NCBI GenBank assembly: GCA_013821525.1
Contig: JACDGR010000102.1
Span: forward strand, 1 to 9,651
Source of the DNA: Actinomycetota bacterium
GTDB lineage: Bacteria > Actinomycetota > Thermoleophilia > Gaiellales > Gaiellaceae
Direction: 5' to 3'
Length of the DNA: 9,651 nt
Shown: one piece after another, positions 1 through 5,502 of the stretch
Numbering within the stretch: the stretch's first letter is position 1
Layout: each line of letters opens with the position of its first letter
Notes under the pieces: generated by a model
What the model was told of the DNA's origin: nothing
The model's input: the letters and a program-made list of their open reading frames with translations, nothing else
The model's database searches: none
Position numbers and translations under genes: made by a program

Positions 1-192
1 CGGCGCACCGAGCGAGCACACGAGGCCCGTCTCCTCTCGCACCTCACGGAGAGCTGCCTGCTCCCAACTCTCGCCGGGCTCGAGCTTGCCTTTCGGCAGC
101 GACCAGTCGTCATACCGCGCACGATGCACAACCAGGATGCAACCGTCACGCTCCACGACTCCGCCGGCTGCGCGAATGATCGCCGTCGTCAG
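1..192 (-). CDS. Nudix hydrolase, 5' part only (runs off the window)
   Basis: The visible N-terminal 64 codons contain a textbook Nudix box (G-x5-E-x7-R-E-U-x-E-E-x-G-U) at residues 35-57, with G35, E41, R49, E50, E53, E54 and G56 all present. Nudix enzymes hydrolyse a nucleoside diphosphate linked to another group, using Mg2+ bound by the box glutamates. The strand before the box (AAGGVV, then ILVVHR) and the W-S-L-P-K-G-K approach are typical of the MutT-like branch, but the substrate cannot be read from this fragment. Start choice: no ATG, GTG or TTG lies upstream in frame. The first GTG (154-156) would cut into the first beta strand. A CTG at 190-192 overlaps the thiolase stop as CTGA, matching the overlap style of other junctions here, and gives the expected N-terminus. 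The start is therefore probable but non-canonical. The C-terminus is outside the window. Confidence 0.85.
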   Translation of the reverse strand, partial: MTTAIIRAAGGVVERDGCILVVHRARYDDWSLPKGKLEPGESWEQAALREVREETGLVCSLGAP

Positions 193-1343
193 ACCTCGAG
201 CAGCAGCGCGTCGCCCTGACCGCCGCCGCTGCAGATCGCGGCCAGTCCGAGCCCGCCGCCGTTACGCCGCAGCTCATGCACCATCGTCGCGACGATGCGG
301 CCGCCCGAGGCGCCGATCGGGTGGCCGAGCGCAACCGCTCCGCCGTTCACGTTCACCTGCTCCTCGTCTGCACCGAGCAGCTTCGTCGAGTTCCAGGCGA
401 CGGATGCGAACGCCTCGTTGATCTCGATCCGGTCGACCTCGCCGATCGTCTTACCGGCGCGCTCGAGCGCGATCGCGCCGGCGTTCGCGGGCGTGCGCGC
501 CAGGTAGGCGAAGTCGTCGGCGACGTAGCCCTGCGAGAGGATCGTCGCGAGCGGCTCGAGGCCGCGCTTCGCCGCCCACTCCTCCGAACAGACGAGCACG
601 CAGCTCGCACCGTCGTTGACGCCGGGCGCGTTGCCCGCCGTGGTCGTCCCTTCAGGGTCGAACACGGGCTTCAGCGCCGCGAGCTTCTCGGCCGTCGTAT
701 CGCGGCGAACGCTCTCGTCGGCGGTCACGTCGTCGACGGGGACGATCTCATCGGCAAAGCGACCCTCGTCCTGTGCGGCTGCGGCACGTTGATGCGAGCG
801 TGCTGCCCAGGCGTCCTGCTGCTCTCGCGAGATTCCGAGCTCGCGGGCGACGTTCGAGTTCTGCAAGACCATGTGCAGCTGATCGAAGGTCGACGTCAGC
901 CCGTCGTAGACCATCGAGTCGATCAGCTCCCCGTTGCCGAGGCGATAGCCGAACCGCGCTTTCTTGAGCAGATACGGCGCGTTCGACATCGACTCCATGC
1001 CGCCGGTCACGACGACGTCGACATCACCCGCTCGAATCATCGAGTCGGCGATCTCGATCGCGCGAATCGAGGACGCGCACACCTTGTTGATCGTGTCGGC
1101 GGGCGTCTCCTTCGGGAGGCCGGCTCCGATCGCGGCCTGCCGCGCCGGGGCCTGCCCCGCACCTGCCTGGAGCACCTGGCCCATGATCACGTACTGCGGC
1201 TCTCCAGGCCCTACGCCCACGCGCTCGAGCGCAGCCTTGATCGCCAGCGCTCCCAGCTGCGGCGCGTCGTACCTCGCCAGGCCGCCGCCAAGCTTCCCGA
1301 AGGGCGTGCGAACTGCGCTGACGATGACGCTGCGGCCGGCCAT
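189..1343 (-). CDS. Acetyl-CoA acetyltransferase (thiolase)
   Basis: This 384-residue protein is a thiolase, which condenses two acetyl-CoA to acetoacetyl-CoA or cleaves 3-ketoacyl-CoA in the reverse direction. All catalytic features of the biosynthetic thiolase family are visible: nucleophilic Cys89 in NKVCASS, Asn309 in NEAF, His341 in GHPIGASGGR and Cys371 in the C-terminal CSGGGQGDA motif. The length is close to the usual 390 or so. The MESMSNAPYLL segment after the nucleophile is typical of acetoacetyl-CoA thiolases, so EC 2.3.1.9 is favoured over long-chain 3-ketoacyl-CoA thiolase, though substrate range is inferred. The ATG at 1341-1343 shares its A with the stop of the upstream peptidase gene (TGATG), indicating co-transcription and coupling. 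No partner beta-oxidation or polyhydroxyalkanoate genes are visible, so its physiological direction is unknown. Confidence 0.93.
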   Translation of the reverse strand: MAGRSVIVSAVRTPFGKLGGGLARYDAPQLGALAIKAALERVGVGPGEPQYVIMGQVLQAGAGQAPARQAAIGAGLPKETPADTINKVCASSIRAIEIADSMIRAGDVDVVVTGGMESMSNAPYLLKKARFGYRLGNGELIDSMVYDGLTSTFDQLHMVLQNSNVARELGISREQQDAWAARSHQRAAAAQDEGRFADEIVPVDDVTADESVRRDTTAEKLAALKPVFDPEGTTTAGNAPGVNDGASCVLVCSEEWAAKRGLEPLATILSQGYVADDFAYLARTPANAGAIALERAGKTIGEVDRIEINEAFASVAWNSTKLLGADEEQVNVNGGAVALGHPIGASGGRIVATMVHELRRNGGGLGLAAICSGGGQGDALLLEV

Positions 1344-2422
1344 CAGCGCACGTAGCTCTCGTCGGCACCCAGGCGCTCGGCAAACGCGACGATCAGCGAG
1401 ACGATCGCCTCGACGTCGGCGAGATCGCAGATCTCGTTCGGGCTGTGCAGGTAACGCGTCGGGATCGAGAGCAGCGCAGTCGGAATCCCGGCGCGGGTCA
1501 GGTGGATCTCGTCGGCGTCGGTCGAAGTCGTGCGCGAGTAGATCTCGAACGCGTGTGGGATCTGCTCTTCCTCTGCCGCCGTCGCGAGCAGCTCCACGAC
1601 CTGCTTGTTGAGCGTCGGGCCGCGCGCGATCATCGCGCCGATGCCGAGCTCGACCTTGCCCAGGCGCCGGACATCTCCACCCGGGTAGTCGGTCGCAGGC
1701 GTCACATCGATTGCAATCGCGACCTGAGGATCGAGGCTGTACGCGGCGACGCGCGCACCGTAGAGACCGACCTCCTCCTGCGCGGCGGCGACGGCGACGA
1801 CGTCGACCTGCGCGCGCCTGGACTCGGCGATGCGCCGCGCGGCCTCGAGCGCGACGTACGCACCGAGGCGGTTGTCGAGCGCGCGCGAGAGCAACCGCCC
1901 ATTCGGGAGCTCGACCGGTGCCCCGTTCCAGACGCCGGCATCGCCGACCCGGATCATCGATTCCGCGTCCTCCCCGGAGCACGCTCCGATGTCGACGTGC
2001 AGATCCGTGAGCTCCGGGCGTGGCCGGTCGCGGAGCTGCTCGGGCGAGATGCGTCTCCGTGAGACGACGCCCGCGACCGGGCCTGCCTTGGTCAAAAACT
2101 CGAACCGCTGTCCCATCAGCATCTCGGCGGAGATGCCGCCGATCGTCGCGAAGGCGAGCAGCCCGTTTTCCTCGATATGAGTGATCGCGATCCCGACCTC
2201 GTCGATGTGACCGACGAGCGCGAGCGTCGGGACCCGTTTGCCGCCGCCGTCATTGCCATCGCCGCCGGCCGCTCGGACGCGGGCGAACGAAGTGCCGAGC
2301 GTGTCCGAGGTGACATCGGCGAACGCTAGAGCAGCCTCGCGCCAGATGCGGGCGGGCTCCTCCTCGTGACCCGACGGGCCAGGCGCGGTGAGCAGGGCTT
2401 TCAGCAGGTCGGGGGCACCCAT
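1343..2422 (-). CDS. M42-family metallo-aminopeptidase (glutamyl aminopeptidase / endoglucanase-like)
   Basis: A 359-residue cytosolic peptidase of clan MH, family M42. These enzymes form large tetrahedral or ring assemblies that trim N-terminal residues from peptides; some members were historically called endoglucanases. The two-metal site is complete: H72 in GHIDEVG, D183 in LDNRLG, E216/E217 (general base plus ligand) in QEEVG, D239 in AIDVT and H326 in YLHSPNE. The proposed ATG at 2420-2422 gives the usual family length and N-terminus (M-x-x-x-D-L-L-x-x-L, then the PGPSGHE motif). The frame stays open upstream to 2683, but that stretch is unlike the family and covers the trp control region, so I rejected it. 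No good Shine-Dalgarno precedes the ATG. A Gly-rich insertion (about residues 51-63) before the first metal-binding strand is a mild oddity. It is the first gene of the leftward unit, divergent from the trp operon. Confidence 0.92.
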   Translation of the reverse strand: MGAPDLLKALLTAPGPSGHEEEPARIWREAALAFADVTSDTLGTSFARVRAAGGDGNDGGGKRVPTLALVGHIDEVGIAITHIEENGLLAFATIGGISAEMLMGQRFEFLTKAGPVAGVVSRRRISPEQLRDRPRPELTDLHVDIGACSGEDAESMIRVGDAGVWNGAPVELPNGRLLSRALDNRLGAYVALEAARRIAESRRAQVDVVAVAAAQEEVGLYGARVAAYSLDPQVAIAIDVTPATDYPGGDVRRLGKVELGIGAMIARGPTLNKQVVELLATAAEEEQIPHAFEIYSRTTSTDADEIHLTRAGIPTALLSIPTRYLHSPNEICDLADVEAIVSLIVAFAERLGADESYVR

Positions 2423-2425
2423 CGG

Positions 2426-2454
2426 TTGCGCATTAGAGCAGGCTCGCTTACCCT
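2426..2454 (+). promoter_or_regulatory. Candidate trp operon promoter (TTGCGC - 17 bp - TACCCT)
   Basis: A -35-like TTGCGC (2426-2431) and a -10-like TACCCT (2449-2454, fitting the TANNNT form common in actinobacteria) are separated by 17 bp, the ideal sigma-70-type spacing. Only 7 bases separate the -10 box from the leader-peptide ATG at 2462, so transcription would begin at or within a base or two of that ATG and give a leaderless mRNA. This fits the absence of any Shine-Dalgarno before the leader ATG. The -35 box lies only 4 bases from the divergent peptidase start codon (2420-2422), so the two transcription units would share control DNA. The call rests on pattern matching only. Confidence 0.5.
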
Positions 2455-2461
2455 GCGGCCG

Positions 2462-2542
2462 ATGATCAACTCGACCGGCACGTGGTGGGCCTGGCGCTCT
2501 GAGCAGGGCGGGAGCCCGCGCGCTGCTAGAAACGACACCTAG
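2462..2542 (+). CDS. trpL: trp operon leader peptide (attenuator peptide, 26 aa)
   Basis: A short reading frame ATG (2462-2464) to TAG (2540-2542) encodes a 26-residue peptide beginning MINSTGTWWAWRSEQ. Trp codons at 2483-2485, 2486-2488 and 2492-2494 place three tryptophans within four codons, very unlikely by chance directly upstream of trpE. The role is established for trp leader peptides: when charged tRNA-Trp is scarce the ribosome stalls at these codons, changes folding of the downstream leader RNA and prevents termination. No Shine-Dalgarno precedes the ATG, so translation is probably leaderless, as described for trpL of Sinorhizobium meliloti. Unusually, the frame continues 15 codons past the last Trp codon, through the first GC-rich hairpin. 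Too short to be caught by ordinary gene finders. Confidence 0.8.
   Translation: MINSTGTWWAWRSEQGGSPRAARNDT
2502..2527 (+). promoter_or_regulatory. Leader RNA hairpin just after the Trp codons (candidate region 1:2 of the attenuator)
   Basis: Bases 2502-2506 (AGCAG) can pair with 2523-2527 (CTGCT). Alternatively, 2506-2509 (GGGC) can pair with 2514-2517 (GCCC) around a GGGA loop. The same segment can also pair further downstream: GGGCGGG (2506-2512) matches CCCGCCC (2555-2561) perfectly, and GGAGC (2511-2515) plus AGGG (2505-2508) match GCTCC (2565-2569) and CCCT (2577-2580). The last pairing would occupy the 5' arm of the terminator and so act as an antiterminator. These competing pairings are what an attenuator requires; which of them dominates is not decided by eye. 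Confidence 0.5.
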
Positions 2543-2573
2543 CCGCGACCACAGCCCGCCCCTCGCTCCACCG

Positions 2574-2600
2574 CGACCCTCCGAAGGGTCGTTTTTCGTT
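2574..2600 (+). terminator. Intrinsic terminator / trp attenuator upstream of trpE
   Basis: A 7-bp perfect stem, CGACCCT (2574-2580) with AGGGTCG (2585-2591), closes a CCGA tetraloop (2581-2584) and is followed at once by five T residues (2592-2596) and then CGTT. This is a strong Rho-independent terminator on the plus strand only. On the minus strand the hairpin is followed by GC-rich sequence, so it does not serve the peptidase gene. It lies 24 bases before the trpE ATG, after a Trp-rich leader peptide and with no completed gene upstream, so its natural role is conditional termination of the trp transcript. Its 5' arm has an upstream near-copy (CCGCGACC at 2543-2550 and 2571-2578) that could compete for the 3' arm. 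Confidence 0.85.
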
Positions 2601-2624
2601 CCGCAGGCTGGATCGAACCGAAAC

Positions 2625-3908
2625 ATGACGACAACCGTTCTCGACACTGACCTCCTGACGCCGCTCGCGGCGTACCTGCGCATCCGCGCGGGCGCGACCG
2701 GCTCGTTCCTGCTCGAGTCCGTCGAGCAAGGGCGGCTCGGCCGTCACTCGTTCGTCGGGCGCGGAGCGCGGCTCGTCTCGTTCACGGAGGCCGAAGGGAT
2801 CGACGCGCCCGTGGTGGGGTATCTCGGCTACGACCACATCGCCACCCTCGAGCCGACGGTGCCGCTCCCTGCGGCCGGGCCGGATGTCCCCGAGAGCTGC
2901 TTCGTCGTCGCCGACATCTTTCTTCGCTTCGATCACCTGAGCGGCACGGCCGAGGTGCTGCACGGCGACCCTGAGGAGGTTGCGCGGCTCCTGGCAGAGC
3001 CGCCCGCACCTTTGGCGCCCGCGAGCGCAGCCGGCGGCCCGACCGTTCGCTATCCCGACCAGGCCGCGCACGAGCGCCGCGTCGAGCGCGTACAGGAGCA
3101 CATCCGGCGTGGCGATGCGTTCCAGATCGTCCTCTCGCAGCGCGCCGAGCGGCCGACGCACGCCACGCCACTCGCCGTCTACCGGGCACTGCGGCGTATC
3201 AACCCGTCGCCGTACCTCTTCCTGCTCGAGCTGGGCGACCTCGCGCTCGTCGGCTCCTCACCGGAGACGCACGTGAAGGTCGCGGACGCGCGCGCGAGCC
3301 TGAACCCGATCGCGGGCACGACCGCGCGGGGTGACGGTGATGCGGAGCGCCTGCTCGCGTCCGAGAAGGATCGCGCCGAGCACGTGATGCTCGTCGACCT
3401 CGGCCGCAACGACCTCTCGCGCGTCTGCCGCCCCGGCTCCGTGCAGGTCGAGCGGTTCCTCGAGCCGGAGCGTTTCTCGCACGTCACCCATCTGGTCTCC
3501 GAGGTCGCGGGCGACCTGCAGGACGGCGTGACACCGTTCGACGTCCTGCGCGCGACGTTCCCCGCGGGCACGGTCTCCGGTGCGCCGAAGGTGCGCGCGA
3601 TGCAGATCATCTCGGAGCTCGAGGGCTACCGCCGCGGCACCTACGGCGGCGTCGTCGGCTACCACGCGCCGGGGCACGCCGGTCAGAGAGGGACACTCGA
3701 TACGTGCATCGCGATCCGAACGGTGCTGTTGCGCGACGGCCGCGCGTACCTACAGGCGGGCGGCGGGATCGTCGCCGACTCCGTGCCTGCCGACGAGCAC
3801 CAGGAGTGCCTGAACAAGCTCGCTGCCCTCGAGGCGGCGCTCGTGTCTGCTGAAACCCCCTCGGCTTCCTGGGGCGTCGCAGACGCCGGCCACGGAGGCG
3901 AGCCGTAA
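2625..3908 (+). CDS. trpE: Anthranilate synthase component I, compact form
   Basis: TrpE converts chorismate to anthranilate using ammonia from TrpG, the first committed step of Trp synthesis. Visible features: LLES at residues 29-32, the Trp-binding motif of feedback-inhibited TrpE; NPSPY at 193-197, the other half of that allosteric site; and the chorismate-binding motifs PIAGT, the DLGRNDL Mg2+ region, HVTHLVSEV, FPAGTVSGAPK, the YGG-VGY loop and QAGGGIVADS. At 427 residues it is about 60-90 shorter than most TrpE proteins. The loss lies mainly between SFVG (42-45) and VVGYLGYD (63-70), where the usual sheet and helix before GYxGYD are missing. The segment before PIAGT reads LNPIAGT rather than the common RPIAGT. 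PabB (aminodeoxychorismate synthase) has a similar length and is the main alternative, but the LLES motif, the leader attenuator and trpG-trpD downstream argue for TrpE. The Shine-Dalgarno is weak. Confidence 0.95.
   Translation: MTTTVLDTDLLTPLAAYLRIRAGATGSFLLESVEQGRLGRHSFVGRGARLVSFTEAEGIDAPVVGYLGYDHIATLEPTVPLPAAGPDVPESCFVVADIFLRFDHLSGTAEVLHGDPEEVARLLAEPPAPLAPASAAGGPTVRYPDQAAHERRVERVQEHIRRGDAFQIVLSQRAERPTHATPLAVYRALRRINPSPYLFLLELGDLALVGSSPETHVKVADARASLNPIAGTTARGDGDAERLLASEKDRAEHVMLVDLGRNDLSRVCRPGSVQVERFLEPERFSHVTHLVSEVAGDLQDGVTPFDVLRATFPAGTVSGAPKVRAMQIISELEGYRRGTYGGVVGYHAPGHAGQRGTLDTCIAIRTVLLRDGRAYLQAGGGIVADSVPADEHQECLNKLAALEAALVSAETPSASWGVADAGHGGEP
3894..3898 (+). promoter_or_regulatory. Ribosome binding site GGAGG that helps place the trpG start
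   Basis: GGAGG lies inside the 3' end of trpE. It is 9 bases from an ATT codon at 3908, 12 from CTG at 3911 and 15 from TTG at 3914. The spacing favours ATT (or CTG) over the more conventional TTG. ATT also gives a TAATT junction that mimics the common TAATG stop-start overlap. Confidence 0.6.
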
Positions 3909-4483
3909 TTCTGTTGATCGACAACTATGACTCGTTCACCTACAACCTCGTGCACCTCTTCGCCGAGGCGGGCGCAGAGGTTGTCGTCCGACGCAACGAT
4001 GAGATTTCACCCGACGAGGCGGAGACCCTCTCCCCCTCCCACCTCGTCGTCTCACCGGGACCCGGACGACCTGAGGAGGCAGGCGAGACGCAGGAGATCC
4101 TGCGCCGGCTGTCCGTCCGGGTCCCGACCTTCGGCGTCTGTCTCGGCCACCAGGCGATCGTGCAGGTCTTCGGGGGCGAGGTCGGTGCGGCACGCGAGCT
4201 CGTGCACGGCAAGGCGACGACGATCACGCATGACGGCAACGGCATCTTCGCCGGCCTCCCCGAGAAGCTCGCAGCGGGCCGTTACCACTCGCTTGCGGCA
4301 ACCTCCGTGCCTGACGTCTTCGAGGTCTCGGCGACCGCCGCCGACGGCGAGGTGATGGCGGTACGCCATCGCGAGCTGCCGATCGACGGCGTGCAGTTCC
4401 ATCCCGAGTCCGTCCTCACCCCCGAGGGACGCGCGATCGTGGTCAACTTCCTCGACGGCCGCAATGAGAGGGTGACGAGATGA
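3908..4483 (+). CDS. trpG: Anthranilate synthase component II (glutamine amidotransferase)
   Basis: TrpG hydrolyses glutamine and channels ammonia to TrpE. It is a class I glutamine amidotransferase with the full triad. Numbered from the ATT at 3908, these are Cys78 in GVCLGHQ, and His165 and Glu167 in QFHPES; the SPGPGRPEEAG oxyanion region is also present. The N-terminus IDNYDSFTYNL is diagnostic of TrpG/PabA. Start: family members begin MLLIDNYDSF or MILLIDNYDSF. No ATG or GTG exists in frame, and TTG at 3914 would drop half of the first beta strand. ATT at 3908 gives the expected N-terminus, good spacing to GGAGG and a 1-base overlap with the trpE stop. TTG at 3914 (189 residues) remains the conventional alternative. 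At about 190 residues the length is normal. The protein may also serve PabB as PabA does in many bacteria. Confidence 0.95.
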   Translation: MLLIDNYDSFTYNLVHLFAEAGAEVVVRRNDEISPDEAETLSPSHLVVSPGPGRPEEAGETQEILRRLSVRVPTFGVCLGHQAIVQVFGGEVGAARELVHGKATTITHDGNGIFAGLPEKLAAGRYHSLAATSVPDVFEVSATAADGEVMAVRHRELPIDGVQFHPESVLTPEGRAIVVNFLDGRNERVTR

Positions 4484-5502
4484 TCCAGCAAGCCCTGGCT
4501 CAGCTGCTCGACGGAAACGACCTCTCACGGGAGGACACGCGCCGCGTGATGGACTCGATCATGTCCGGGGAGGCGACACAGGCTCAGATCGGCGGCTTCC
4601 TGGTGGCGCTGCGGCTGAAGGGCGAGACCGCGGACGAGATCGCCGGTGCCGCCGAGGCGATGCGCGCGCATGTCATCCCGGTCAAACCGGAGCGCACCGA
4701 TCTGGTCGACACGGCAGGCACCGGCGGCGACGGGGCCAACACGTTCAACATCTCGACTGCGGCTGCACTCGTCGCCGCCGCGGCCGGCGCCGGGGTTGCG
4801 AAGCACGGCAATCGGTCGGTGTCATCACTCTCGGGAAGCGCGGACGTCCTCGAGGAGCTCGGCTTCGATCTCGAGCTTTCGCCGGAACGAATCGCGCAGT
4901 CGATCGACGAGCTCGGCTTCGGATTCATGTTCGCGCCAACCCATCATCCGGCGATGAAGCACGCAGGGCCGGTTCGCAAGGAGCTCGCAGCCCGTACCGT
5001 GTTCAACGTGCTGGGGCCGCTCACCAATCCTGCGGGCGCACGCGCGCAGGTCGTCGGCGTGTACTCCGCCGCGCTCGTGCCCGTGATCGCCGACGTACTC
5101 GCGAAGCTCGGCGCACGACGCGCCTTCGTCGTGCATGGCGCGGGCGGGATCGACGAGCTGTCGCCGGCGGGGCCGAACCTCGTCTGCGAGATCGTCGACG
5201 GGGCAGTGCACCGGCGCGAGCTCGATCCGGAAGACCTCGGCATCCCCCGTTGTGATCCCGCAGAGCTCCGGGGAGGCACGGCTGCGGAGAACGCGCGCCA
5301 GATCCGCGAGGTGCTTGGCGGTGCGACAGGCGGCCGACGCTCGGCCGTGCTCTTGAATGCGGCCGGTGCGATCGCCGCAGGTGGTCACGCCGACGACCTG
5401 CCGGAGGGGCTCGCGCTCGCTCGTGCTGCGATCGACTCGGGAGCCGCGGGCGAGCGGCTCCAGCTGCTCGTCGCATTCAGCAAGGCGACGGTGCATGCAT
5501 GA
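4480..5502 (+). CDS. trpD: Anthranilate phosphoribosyltransferase
   Basis: TrpD transfers phosphoribose from PRPP to anthranilate, the second pathway step. The 340-residue length is normal for the family, and the standard motifs are in order: GTGGDG PRPP loop at residues 80-85, NISTAAA, KHGNRS starting at 108, GSADVLEELG, FAPTHHPAMK, and RTVFNVLGPLTNPA, followed by the VVHGAGGIDELS signature of the C-terminal domain. The substrate-binding GTGGDG and KHGNRS residues look intact, so the enzyme should be active. The ATG overlaps the trpG stop as ATGA and has a GAGAGGG Shine-Dalgarno at 4466-4472, so it is translationally coupled. This is one of the least modified enzymes of the operon. Confidence 0.97.
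   Translation: MIQQALAQLLDGNDLSREDTRRVMDSIMSGEATQAQIGGFLVALRLKGETADEIAGAAEAMRAHVIPVKPERTDLVDTAGTGGDGANTFNISTAAALVAAAAGAGVAKHGNRSVSSLSGSADVLEELGFDLELSPERIAQSIDELGFGFMFAPTHHPAMKHAGPVRKELAARTVFNVLGPLTNPAGARAQVVGVYSAALVPVIADVLAKLGARRAFVVHGAGGIDELSPAGPNLVCEIVDGAVHRRELDPEDLGIPRCDPAELRGGTAAENARQIREVLGGATGGRRSAVLLNAAGAIAAGGHADDLPEGLALARAAIDSGAAGERLQLLVAFSKATVHA

Noticed and set aside
276..1355. Long open frame on the plus strand opposite the thiolase (359 codons)
   Set aside because: It is rich in Arg and Asp with no domain pattern, as expected for the antisense of a high-GC gene. The thiolase on the other strand has all catalytic motifs.
2432..2437. Minus-strand TCTAAT as a firm promoter for the peptidase unit
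   Set aside because: It lacks the conserved second-position A and has no -35 partner at 16-18 bp, so it is noted only as a possibility.
2574..2600. The hairpin as terminator of the leftward (peptidase) unit or as a bidirectional terminator
   Set aside because: Only the plus strand has the T-tract, and the peptidase gene starts, rather than ends, on this side.
2423..2683. N-terminal extension of the M42 peptidase up to 2683
   Set aside because: The extra 87 residues are unlike M42 enzymes, would overlap the trpE start and run antisense through the trp leader. The ATG at 2422 gives the family N-terminus.
2625..3908. Calling the chorismate enzyme PabB because of its short length
   Set aside because: LLES and NPSPY, the Trp leader upstream and the complete trp gene order downstream favour TrpE.
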